Below, piece after piece: positions 8,082 through 13,827 of a stretch of DNA of 43,165 nucleotides. The first letter of the stretch is position 1; the number at the start of each line of letters is the position of its first letter. A program made the translations under genes and the position numbers. A model generated the notes under the pieces. That model was not told where the DNA came from, made no database searches, and was given only the letters and a program-made list of their open reading frames with translations. The stretch comes from a virus. The stretch spans positions 1-43,165 of IMG/VR virus record IMGVR_UViG_3300005527_000096. One strand, given 5' to 3'.

Positions 8082-8753
8082 TTAGTCTTGGTCGATCTCC
8101 TCGATGATGTAGTCTGCTGCGCCCGTTAGAACATCGAGGGCTGCCTCGAGTGCTGCCTCGTCTGTACACTTGCTGGCTGCCTCTCTTATTTGGCTGCGTA
8201 ATGCCTTCAAGGTCTCCATCCGTTCCTTGGTCTCCTCGCTGGTCTTCTCCTTGAGTACTGTCTCAAGCTCCTTTACAGCCCTCTTCAAATCTTTGTTGGT
8301 TGGGTTCTTGGCGAGGGCTGAATAGCCTTTCTCGATTCCTTGGCGTACTTGGTCAGGGCTTTTGTCTTGGTACGCTGCCAAGAGGTCTGCCTTTTTCTGC
8401 GCCCGTTCTGCTGCTCGCTGCTGGGACAATGGATTCTCGGATTCGGGTTTGATGATCTCGATCTCGAACATGTCCTCGAGATCCCCCTTGAATCGTGACC
8501 AAGCTTTATCAACGGCTGCGCTGGTCTTGCCGGGGTTCGCGCCCATCCAGCCTTCTTTCCAATCAAGCTGCGCCGTCTCGAATTGCAGCCGGGTAACCTT
8601 CTCCCCCAACATCCGGGCATAGTTGGTCAAGGTCTCGACAGCTAGGCTGTCTTTGCGTGCCCATGCTGCGCCAGCGTTCTTGGCTGCTGCGTGCTGCTCA
8701 GGGGACAGCGCGTCAATCGCGGTTGCGACTGTGTTCTTCTGTGGTGCGTTCAT
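8082..8753 (-). CDS. Hypothetical leftward early protein, paralogue 1 (223 aa)
   Basis: This hydrophilic, helix-rich protein has no recognised domain. It aligns along most of its length with the protein at 8955-9584: shared landmarks are W-x2-GW/GY, a KAWSRFK versus KAFGRFK block, an Ala/Lys-rich linker (AERAQKKADLLAAY versus AEERASKLADMLKHY), Q-x-I-x-K/QAY, AKNP, and a closing EA/EV-x-KC/ECSD(E) helix. The two are therefore ancient duplicates. Its start has GAGGAG at 7 bp spacing. It forms a single-gene unit with its own promoter, operator-like palindrome and terminator, transcribed away from the early operon. Such units are often host-takeover or regulatory genes, but nothing in the sequence proves a function. 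Confidence 0.8.
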   Translation of the reverse strand: MNAPQKNTVATAIDALSPEQHAAAKNAGAAWARKDSLAVETLTNYARMLGEKVTRLQFETAQLDWKEGWMGANPGKTSAAVDKAWSRFKGDLEDMFEIEIIKPESENPLSQQRAAERAQKKADLLAAYQDKSPDQVRQGIEKGYSALAKNPTNKDLKRAVKELETVLKEKTSEETKERMETLKALRSQIREAASKCTDEAALEAALDVLTGAADYIIEEIDQD

Positions 8754-8790
8754 CTGTACTGCTCCTCTAGGTTATGGCCGGGATGGCCGG

Positions 8791-8818
8791 GGACAGTCTG
8801 ACCCTTTGTCTGACTGTC
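8791..8818. promoter_or_regulatory. Palindromic element, copy A
   Basis: The copy reads GAC-AGT-CTGAC-CCTTT-GTCTG-ACT-GTC with G before it; it has one mismatch in the right inner arm (GTCTG instead of GTCAG). It sits immediately downstream of the TATAAT of the leftward promoter of the 223-aa gene, over the expected transcription start, the position of a repressor operator. Confidence 0.7.
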
Positions 8819-8825
8819 TGATGTC

Positions 8826-8856
8826 ATTATACCATTTCCCTATGATGCTAGGACAA
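8826..8856 (-). promoter_or_regulatory. Leftward promoter of the 223-aa gene, with half-palindrome over -35
   Basis: The minus strand carries a perfect TATAAT at 8831-8826. The best -35 is TTGTCC (8856-8851) at a long 19-bp spacing, so the promoter may depend on an activator. This -35 overlaps a partial copy of the palindrome (left half GAC-AAT-CTGAC at 8852-8862), and copy A covers the start site. Spacing and overlap suggest regulated expression. Confidence 0.5.
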
Positions 8857-8895
8857 TCTGACAATGTCCCCCAGCTACACCCCACCAAGGGGATG

Positions 8896-8920
8896 GGAAC
8901 GGTCATACCAACGCGGGAGC
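8896..8920. repeat. 25-bp direct repeat, copy 1
   Basis: An exact 25-bp match, in the same orientation, to 9688-9712. It starts GGAACGG and ends GCGGGAGC. Both copies lie upstream of a leftward promoter of one of the two paralogous genes, 40-65 bp from the -10. It could be an activator site or a relic of the duplication that produced the paralogues. Confidence 0.85.
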
Positions 8921-8922
8921 AC

Positions 8923-8945
8923 AAAAACCCCGAATTGCTTCGGGG
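8923..8945 (-). terminator. Rho-independent terminator of the 209-aa leftward gene
   Basis: On the minus strand a perfect 7-bp stem (CCCCGAA with TTCGGGG, 4-nt loop, 8928-8945) is followed by five T residues (8927-8923). It begins 10 bp after the stop of the gene ending at 8955 and precedes the 25-bp repeat. Confidence 0.9.
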
Positions 8946-8954
8946 TCGGCTTTG

Positions 8955-9584
8955 TTACTGGGTCACAAAACTAACTTCGTTGTCCTGACTGAGCATCTCA
9001 ACCACTAGGTCTAGCCTCGTGATGTCGGAGCATTCCCTGACCGCTTTAATGACCTCGTCACGCTTTGCCTTTAACTCGGCTTTGGATTCGGCTTCGGTGT
9101 CTTTGGTACGAGCCTTCAAAACCGTTTTTAGTACTTTCAGGATCGCGTCACTCCCCAAAGGGTTTTTAGCCTGACGCTCGTATGCCTGACTGATTAGTTG
9201 GTGCAATTGGTCGGTGCTCGTGTCCTCGTAGTGTTTGAGCATGTCGGCTAGTTTAGATGCGCGTTCCTCGGCTTTCTTAGTCGCGGCTTTACTGGTTGCC
9301 TTCGGAATTGGGATTCCATAGGTATCTACCAAACGGGTCTTAAATCTCCCGAATGCTTTATACGCGGCGTCACCCTTTGCCTTTGGTTTAACCTCTGTGT
9401 ATCCGTTTATCCACGATAGTCGCTCGGCTTCCCATACCTGATAGGTCGGCTCGGTTCCTACAGCCTCTGCGAACAATTGAAAAGACTCTGACGCATTGAC
9501 CTCTGACTGAGCAAATAACCTACCGGCATCAATTGACCTTGTCGGGGTTAGTGCTTGTGCTACAACTGTTTTTTCGTTTTGCAT
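8955..9584 (-). CDS. Hypothetical leftward early protein, paralogue 2 (209 aa)
   Basis: This is the second member of the pair described at 8082-8753. The start ATG follows GAGGAAATT. The protein is Lys/Ala/Glu-rich, mostly helical by appearance, with a conserved core from WEAERLSWINGY through KAFGRFKTRLVD and a two-helix C-terminal region ending EVSFVTQ. No Walker, HTH, nuclease or membrane motif is visible. Divergence from its paralogue is strong (only landmark residues remain), so the duplication is old or the genes arrived separately. Like its partner it is a one-gene leftward unit with promoter, palindrome and terminator. Confidence 0.8.
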   Translation of the reverse strand: MQNEKTVVAQALTPTRSIDAGRLFAQSEVNASESFQLFAEAVGTEPTYQVWEAERLSWINGYTEVKPKAKGDAAYKAFGRFKTRLVDTYGIPIPKATSKAATKKAEERASKLADMLKHYEDTSTDQLHQLISQAYERQAKNPLGSDAILKVLKTVLKARTKDTEAESKAELKAKRDEVIKAVRECSDITRLDLVVEMLSQDNEVSFVTQ

Positions 9585-9605
9585 AATTTCCTCATTGGTT
9601 AGTTA

Positions 9606-9634
9606 GGACACGCTGACCCCATGTCAGATAGTCC
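9606..9634. promoter_or_regulatory. Palindromic element, copy C
   Basis: The copy reads GAC-ACG-CTGAC-CCCAT-GTCAG-ATA-GTC, flanked by G and C to extend the dyad. It lies between the -10 of the leftward promoter (9642-9647) and the ATG of the 209-aa gene, covering the likely start site. This repeats the arrangement of copy A. Confidence 0.8.
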
Positions 9635-9641
9635 ACTTATA

Positions 9642-9669
9642 ACTATACTCTCACTAGGATCATATGCAA
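9642..9669 (-). promoter_or_regulatory. Leftward promoter of the 209-aa gene
   Basis: The minus strand reads TTGCAT (9669-9664), 16 bp, TATAGT (9647-9642). A second AT-rich hexamer TATAAG follows at 9641-9636. The 25-bp repeat lies 19 bp upstream of the -35 and palindrome copy C lies just downstream of the -10. Confidence 0.55.
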
Positions 9670-9687
9670 ATTAACTTATTGCCCCTA

Positions 9688-9712
9688 GGAACGGTCATAC
9701 CAACGCGGGAGC
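9688..9712. repeat. 25-bp direct repeat, copy 2
   Basis: This is identical to 8896-8920 over 25 bp, with unrelated flanks on both sides. It lies upstream of the second paralogue's promoter, as copy 1 lies upstream of the first. Confidence 0.85.
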
Positions 9713-9722
9713 GAAATTTTGT

Positions 9723-10212
9723 ATTGTTCGAATCGTACATAATGTTCTAGGTAATTGTTCCGTTGCAAGTCATTGATTTTTCAGCAATGTTCTAATGTTC
9801 GGACTTTTTGGCACACAAGGGTCGCCAAAATAAAATAAATCCTGAGAGAACGAGGCTCCCCGCAAGTGTTTATCGGATACATACGCAGGGGGTCACGCGT
9901 AGGCTTAATCTCTCTTCTCTTTTTTAGAACATTCAGAACATTACATCAATTTCGGTACAATGGCGTCCACAAGCCATTCTTTTGTTCGAATTTCTCTCCC
10001 TCTCCAAGAACATTGCAACCCCCATTTGTACATTACCCACAACATCCTACGAACAATCAATGACTTACAGCCGACACAGCGCCTTGCAAACTGTTTCCTA
10101 ACTTGACTTTGTAAACTACCTATGCTATAATAAGAGAGTGGGAATTCGCCTATTTCGCATTGTTCTAATTTCAAATGTTCTAAGAACATTGCACCCACAA
10201 AACCCGAACATT
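9723..10212. repeat. Iteron-like array of AWTGTTC / GAACAWT heptamers
   Basis: Thirteen exact copies of the heptamer or its complement, plus one variant, occur in 490 bp: forward at 9723, 9741, 9754, 9786, 9794, 10159 and 10174 (and variant TTTGTTC at 9981), reverse at 9927, 9936, 10008, 10051, 10184 and 10206. By chance about 0.1 would be expected. The copies at 10174-10190 form a perfect palindrome AATGTTC-TAA-GAACATT. A 7-bp inverted repeat TTTTGGC/GCCAAAA at 9806-9830 is followed by an A/T-rich run. No credible gene overlaps. The layout suits a replication origin or a multi-operator control region. Confidence 0.7.
10103..10131 (+). promoter_or_regulatory. Strong rightward early promoter
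   Basis: TTGACT at 10103-10108 is separated by 17 bp from a perfect TATAAT at 10126-10131. Transcription would start near 10138 and give a leader of about 130 nt containing the heptamer palindrome and palindromic element copy D before the first gene at 10271. It most likely drives the 10271-17006 operon. Confidence 0.8.
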
Positions 10213-10233
10213 CTGACACTTTGTCAGTTTGTC
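10207..10233. promoter_or_regulatory. Palindromic element, copy D
   Basis: The copy reads AAC-ATT-CTGAC-ACTTT-GTCAG-TTT-GTC, with one mismatch in the left outer arm. It lies in the leader downstream of the strong early promoter and overlaps the last heptamer of the array, so the two putative binding systems meet here. Confidence 0.75.
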
Positions 10234-10270
10234 GTAATTACTAACCAACCAAAGAGGACTGTATCTACCT

Positions 10271-10525
10271 ATGAACCTATACAAACGATTACGAGCACGC
10301 CGTACCAACGGCTACTGCACCAAGTGTCATGTCAACGGCATTGGCAAAAAGCGTGCTGCTTACGGGCATCTCATCTGCAAACCATGCGGTGAGGTCAAAG
10401 CCAAGGCCGACAGGAAGTCGTGGTGCGTGCTCACACTACACAAGCAGGGGCCGATGTTCTTCACTCCTGAGTACGCTAGGACAGCAGCCGTAGGCGCTAA
10501 CAACAAGGGAGGTATTGTTCGATGA
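10271..10525 (+). CDS. Small zinc-ribbon-like protein (84 aa)
   Basis: This is the first gene of the rightward early operon. Two CxxC pairs, C16/C19 and C36/C39, sit in a basic context (NLYKRLRARR at the N-terminus), the layout of a small zinc ribbon. The remainder is basic and lacks other motifs. AGAGGA lies 12 bp upstream of the ATG, a little far. The stop overlaps the next start (ATGA). A nucleic-acid-binding early regulator is possible, but nothing beyond the zinc-ribbon pattern supports it. Confidence 0.65.
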   Translation: MNLYKRLRARRTNGYCTKCHVNGIGKKRAAYGHLICKPCGEVKAKADRKSWCVLTLHKQGPMFFTPEYARTAAVGANNKGGIVR

Positions 10526-10794
10526 ATAAGCCAAGAAAGATCAGCAAGGAAGAGTGGATGAAGTATTGCGACAACCTGACAGATGGTCAGAATGTCGGTG
10601 CGGTGGATGCCCTGATCAACGCTGCAAACCCATATATCTTCAACCCAAAGCGAGAGGGATGGGATCTGCGGTGGGAGATTGACCGGCTTGGAAAGATGCT
10701 AGAGAGCAGGGACAAAGAGATTGGCAGTCTGCGGTTCGACATCGCTGTACTCAAAGCCGAACTCAACGCAACGAGGGGGAGGCAAAATGGCTGA
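10522..10794 (+). CDS. Hypothetical early protein (90 aa)
   Basis: This 90-residue gene overlaps the previous stop by 4 bp and has GGGAGGT upstream. The C-terminal half (about residues 50-85) is a charged heptad-like helix, probably a short coiled coil, suggesting oligomerisation. The N-terminal half contains the segment encoded by palindromic element copy E. Family unknown. Confidence 0.6.
   Translation: MNKPRKISKEEWMKYCDNLTDGQNVGAVDALINAANPYIFNPKREGWDLRWEIDRLGKMLESRDKEIGSLRFDIAVLKAELNATRGRQNG
10570..10596. repeat. Palindromic element, copy E (inside a gene)
   Basis: GAC-AAC-CTGAC-AGATG-GTCAG-AAT-GTC lies within the 90-aa gene, in frame as D-N-L-T-D-G-Q-N-V. The outer C/G flanks extend the dyad. 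Confidence 0.75.
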
Positions 10795-10900
10795 GATCGC
10801 CGAGGTTCTGCGTGCCTTGAACGGGGCACTTGGTCTGATCTGTATTGCGTTCTGCGTGTACTTTTTGGCTTGCATCATATCGGGAGGGGATGACAAATGA
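10787..10900 (+). CDS. Small membrane protein (37 aa)
   Basis: ATG at 10787 follows AGGGGGAGG at good spacing and overlaps the upstream stop by 8 bp; its own stop overlaps the next ATG (ATGA). Residues about 12-32 are a single hydrophobic segment (GALGLICIAFCVYFLACIIS) flanked by an acidic N-terminus and a charged tail GGDDK. This is a plausible one-pass inner-membrane peptide. The tight coupling on both sides supports a real gene despite its size. Confidence 0.65.
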   Translation: MAEIAEVLRALNGALGLICIAFCVYFLACIISGGDDK

Positions 10901-11088
10901 GGAACCCAACAGCGATGAGTGACGCTGAGTTACTCATGACCCAAGGGTTGTACAAGGAACTGATATCAAAAGGGGTGCGGGATGAAATTTATATCTCGCT
11001 TTTAGAGAAAGAGATAGTTAAGAGGGTCGAGATGGGTACTTGGCGTGGCGTGATAAAAAAGGGGGTGACAAGTGAAGGGACTGTTTAA
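10897..11088 (+). CDS. Hypothetical early protein (63 aa)
   Basis: This 63-residue gene starts in the ATGA overlap, with GGGAGGGGA upstream. It is mostly helical and charged, with no membrane segment or motif. A small cytoplasmic early protein of unknown function. Confidence 0.55.
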   Translation: MRNPTAMSDAELLMTQGLYKELISKGVRDEIYISLLEKEIVKRVEMGTWRGVIKKGVTSEGTV

Positions 11089-11236
11089 GCGCACCTATAT
11101 GTGTGGCATAGGCGGTATGAAGTGCCCATGTTGCGGTAAGCGCAAGGATCCAAGAGCACGACGGTTATACCATCGGCAAGCCAAACGACGGTTAGCCGAG
11201 CACATTAAACAATTGGAGAAATCAGATGAAAACTAA
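11072..11236 (+). CDS. Small basic cysteine-rich protein (54 aa)
   Basis: Translation would begin at GTG 11072, inside the end of the preceding gene. The product has C11 and a K-C-P-C-C-G knuckle at 17-22, then a strongly Arg/Lys-rich helix (RARRLYHRQAKRRLAEHI). A metal-binding knuckle plus a basic helix suggests nucleic acid binding. Upstream GGGGGTGA could serve as ribosome site. The stop overlaps the next gene by 11 bp. Confidence 0.5.
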   Translation: MKGLFKRTYMCGIGGMKCPCCGKRKDPRARRLYHRQAKRRLAEHIKQLEKSDEN

Positions 11237-11354
11237 TTGGTGGGTTGACTCAGGCATGGCTGCTCAGGCTGCCCAAGAGTTAGTGTGGTTCGTAGTAATA
11301 GTGGTTGTTGGTATCGGTATAGTAATTTGGCTAGATATGAGAAAGGATAAATAA
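11226..11354 (+). CDS. Small membrane protein (42 aa)
   Basis: The ATG at 11226 overlaps the previous gene and has GGAG upstream. Residues about 19-37 (LVWFVVIVVVGIGIVIWL) are a clear transmembrane helix, with a polar N-terminus and a positively charged end DMRKDK, predicting an outside-in orientation. It is the second one-pass membrane peptide in this early block; the function is unknown. Confidence 0.65.
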   Translation: MKTNWWVDSGMAAQAAQELVWFVVIVVVGIGIVIWLDMRKDK

Positions 11355-11355
11355 C

Positions 11356-12348
11356 ATGACTTGGGGAAGAACTAGTTTGCCGGACAATCTGCCGGAGTTA
11401 GAGAACTATGCGGATGCTCTGTATCGGTATAGCAAGACCGAGCCTCTGCGTGCGGGGAAGGACAAGGGGCTTGTGCCGTTGGGTTGGAACCGGCGGTACA
11501 AGCGCAGTCAGATACTCAAGGTTGAAACCCTGCAGGGCAACGCCATTTTCTGCAGATTCCATAGAACCGATGTCGTTAAGTTTTACGAGAACGGCATGGT
11601 GGAGTTTGGGGTTGGTGGATGGGACTCGCCCACAACGCTTATGTTTTTGCAGGGTGTTTTTGGTATGGCTAAGTTTGCTAGGTACAAGGGCAAGATTTAC
11701 TACAAGCAATTGAGTACCGGCAAATTCTTCCTTATTGGTAAAAATGGTCTGCGGATTGATGAAACCGGCACGCCCATAGACCCGACACCCGAGGTTGCCA
11801 AGGTATTGAACCGAGCGAGGTGGAAGGATCTTTTGCAGAAACTTAAGCCGTTCTCCGTATACGCATCTGATATGTCGAAACTTCTAGAGCCTAAATCAGG
11901 ACATGAAATGTCGGGAGAGTTTGATGCCTTGGTGCGAACCTATGGAGAAGAGTATTGGCGCGGGCTTCTCCCCAAAGTCCAACCTAAATCGGCTAGTAGA
12001 TTGGGGATTCCGTACTTGCCTATTTCTGCAAGGGAGATTCGGTACAACCGAAACAACATCGCGCAGTCGCGGACTGAGTTTATCAACCGAGTCTTGGAAG
12101 CATCGCAGACAAACGATGCCGAGAAAATGTATCCGCTTCTTTTTACGATACAAGCGAGTGCATCAGAGCAACGGTGGACAGGCAACGGCTATGTGTCCGA
12201 GTGTAGCCCTGACCGAGTTAGGAAGTATCTGATGGAGTTATTGAAGTTAGAGTTTTGTGAAGGCCTATTTGATGATGTTGTTCAACCATTGGGGGAATTC
12301 GTAGCCGATAGCAATGCAAAGTATTTTGTCAACCGAAAGACAACCTGA
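11356..12348 (+). CDS. Hypothetical protein upstream of MoxR ATPase (330 aa)
   Basis: This is a 330-residue soluble protein with no motif I can name. It starts 2 bp after the previous stop. The region 50-130 is rich in aromatic residues and Gly (FYENGMVEFGVGGWDSP, FARYKGKIYYKQ), suggesting a beta-rich fold; the C-terminal half looks helical. Its stop codon lies inside palindromic element copy F, just before the ATPase gene. Co-transcription suggests it is an accessory or client of the MoxR/VWA pair. Confidence 0.65.
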   Translation: MTWGRTSLPDNLPELENYADALYRYSKTEPLRAGKDKGLVPLGWNRRYKRSQILKVETLQGNAIFCRFHRTDVVKFYENGMVEFGVGGWDSPTTLMFLQGVFGMAKFARYKGKIYYKQLSTGKFFLIGKNGLRIDETGTPIDPTPEVAKVLNRARWKDLLQKLKPFSVYASDMSKLLEPKSGHEMSGEFDALVRTYGEEYWRGLLPKVQPKSASRLGIPYLPISAREIRYNRNNIAQSRTEFINRVLEASQTNDAEKMYPLLFTIQASASEQRWTGNGYVSECSPDRVRKYLMELLKLEFCEGLFDDVVQPLGEFVADSNAKYFVNRKTT

Positions 12349-12365
12349 CATCCCGTCAGAATGTC
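12339..12365. promoter_or_regulatory. Palindromic element, copy F (spans a stop codon)
   Basis: The copy reads GAC-AAC-CTGAC-ATCCC-GTCAG-AAT-GTC. The TGA of the 330-aa gene is inside the left inner arm, and the ATPase ATG is 35 bp downstream. Confidence 0.8.
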
Positions 12366-12399
12366 GCAATCAAATCATTTAAATCAAGAGGAAATTATT

Positions 12400-13461
12400 A
12401 TGGAAATTCGTATGACATCAGAAGTATCTCTAGCAGAAGCCGAAGAATCTATCATTGCTTTTGGCAACGAGAATGCGGTGCATTTGGTAGGTGAGCCTGG
12501 AGTTGGTAAGACCGCGATGTTCGAGCGTATCGTAGAGCGCACCGGCTACAAGGGTGTGTACATGGATGTGCCGAATCTAGAGTTGGGCGAGATTGGCATA
12601 CCGATGCCGAACCATGAGACTAAGACAACGAGCCTGTACCCCAACGACGCATGGGGGTTCCACAAGTCTGAGCCTATGGTGATCTTCTTAGATGAGTTTA
12701 CTAAACCATCTAGCCAAGCGGTGCAGAACACCTTGCATCCCCTGCTCAACGAGAGGCGGATTGCTAACTTTAAACTGCATCCCGACACCATCGTGATAAC
12801 GGCGGGTAACAACTCAAGCGACGGGGTGGGCGATAACTTAAAGGCACACTCGCTAAACCGCATTACTGTGATGCCGGTACGCAAGCCAACTGCAGAGGAA
12901 TGGTTGGAGTGGGGTAGTCAGGGTGGGATCGCTCCCGAGATGTTGGCATGGGTCAAGGCTTATCCGCATGCTATGGCATCCTACCTAGATCCATCACAGG
13001 CTGACAATCCGTACATCTTCAATCCTAAGTTCCCGAAACGGTCATTCTTCTCGCCACGCTCAGGGCATCGTGCGTCAAACATCATCAAGAAACGCGACAA
13101 GATTTCCAAGAACGCTTTGATTGTTGGCTTGGTTGGCACGATTGGTGAATCTGCAGCGAGGGATCTGACCGCGTATGTCGATGTTGCTGATAGTCTACCA
13201 ACATGGGAACAAGTGATGAATGACCCTGCCAACGCACAAGTCCCGACTTCCCCTGCTGCTCTATGCATCATGGCTTACGGCGCAATTCAACGGGTTGACC
13301 GAGCCAACATCAGCAAGTGGTTCACTTACCTGAAGCGCACGCCGACTGAGTTACAGAGTGTGTTCTGCTTGTCTGCTACTAAGCACAGCGAGAAGAAGCA
13401 AGTGCTTATGACGAGTGGCGCATTTGTCGATTGGATGCGTGAGCATCAGTACTTGTTCTAA
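12400..13461 (+). CDS. MoxR-type AAA+ ATPase (353 aa)
   Basis: Walker A GEPGVGKT is at residues 31-38, Walker B VIFLDEF at 94-100, a sensor-1 region TAGNNSSD at 134-141, and LLNERR at 115-120 as a candidate Arg finger region. The whole layout (substrate loop after Walker A, N-T-L-H-P-L-L-N-E-R) is that of MoxR/RavA-type AAA+ proteins, which work as chaperones or remodelling motors with VWA-domain partners. The start chosen is ATG 12400, with AGAGGAAA upstream; an earlier in-frame ATG at 12361 lies in palindrome copy F and has no ribosome site. The partner VWA protein is 0.36 kb downstream. Confidence 0.85.
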   Translation: MEIRMTSEVSLAEAEESIIAFGNENAVHLVGEPGVGKTAMFERIVERTGYKGVYMDVPNLELGEIGIPMPNHETKTTSLYPNDAWGFHKSEPMVIFLDEFTKPSSQAVQNTLHPLLNERRIANFKLHPDTIVITAGNNSSDGVGDNLKAHSLNRITVMPVRKPTAEEWLEWGSQGGIAPEMLAWVKAYPHAMASYLDPSQADNPYIFNPKFPKRSFFSPRSGHRASNIIKKRDKISKNALIVGLVGTIGESAARDLTAYVDVADSLPTWEQVMNDPANAQVPTSPAALCIMAYGAIQRVDRANISKWFTYLKRTPTELQSVFCLSATKHSEKKQVLMTSGAFVDWMREHQYLF

Positions 13462-13463
13462 TC

Positions 13464-13658
13464 ATGGCTATCGAGTATGTGCTATATCAAGGCGATGTAT
13501 GGGCTTTGTACAGACAAGATCACTTTGGTGACGACACTCTGTGGTTTGTTAGTGCAATCAATACCAAAGCGATATGGAATCGTTGGGTTCCCGCCAAAGA
13601 CTGCATCGTACTTGACCCTGCATTGAATGTTTTATTTGAAAGGAAAGAAAATGGTTGA
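13464..13658 (+). CDS. Small hypothetical protein (64 aa)
   Basis: A 64-residue protein lies between the ATPase and the VWA gene, 2 bp after the ATPase stop. It is aromatic-rich (three Trp) and looks like a small beta-type domain. No family is recognised. Its end overlaps the next gene by 8 bp. Confidence 0.55.
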   Translation: MAIEYVLYQGDVWALYRQDHFGDDTLWFVSAINTKAIWNRWVPAKDCIVLDPALNVLFERKENG

Positions 13659-13827
13659 AATTACTACGCTGTTTGCAACGCTATCGATGTTCTTAGCGTG
13701 GCGTCTATATGTTGTTAGCAAAAGGTTTGACATGGTAGAGACTATGCTACGAGGAATCGTATCGGGAAGAGTTGTAATAACCCGCACCGAAGATGGTGTA
13801 GAAATGGAGTTGAAAGATAATGGCTAA
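13651..13827 (+). CDS. Small membrane-anchored protein (58 aa)
   Basis: The start chosen is ATG 13651 (MVEITTLFA), preceded by AAGGAAAG; an upstream in-frame Met would sit deep inside the previous gene. Residues 5-21 form a hydrophobic segment (TTLFATLSMFLAWRLYVV) followed by a basic stretch and a polar tail, so it is probably a one-pass membrane protein with a cytoplasmic tail. It overlaps the VWA gene by 8 bp, implying that the MoxR/VWA system could have a membrane-linked component. Confidence 0.55.
   Translation: MVEITTLFATLSMFLAWRLYVVSKRFDMVETMLRGIVSGRVVITRTEDGVEMELKDNG

Noticed and set aside
7740-8169. Open frames in the G/C-run region (7740-7937 plus, 7873-8169 minus)
   Set aside because: Homopolymer runs inflate open frames; they lack ribosome sites and overlap the terminator and the late promoter.
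7673-9859. An 11-bp match AACGAGGCTCC at 7673-7683 and 9849-9859
   Set aside because: Two 11-bp copies in 43 kb are not rare enough alone, and the contexts differ.
10174-10190. Palindrome AATGTTC-TAA-GAACATT as a LexA/SOS box
   Set aside because: The half-sites face the other way (GTTC-N3-GAAC) compared with GAAC-N4-GTTC; no recA or lexA gene is seen.
9941-10219. A 92-codon leftward open frame and a 65-codon rightward frame at 9866-10063 in the control region
   Set aside because: They cover the strong early promoter and heptamer array, lack ribosome binding sites, and the translated products show no protein-like pattern.
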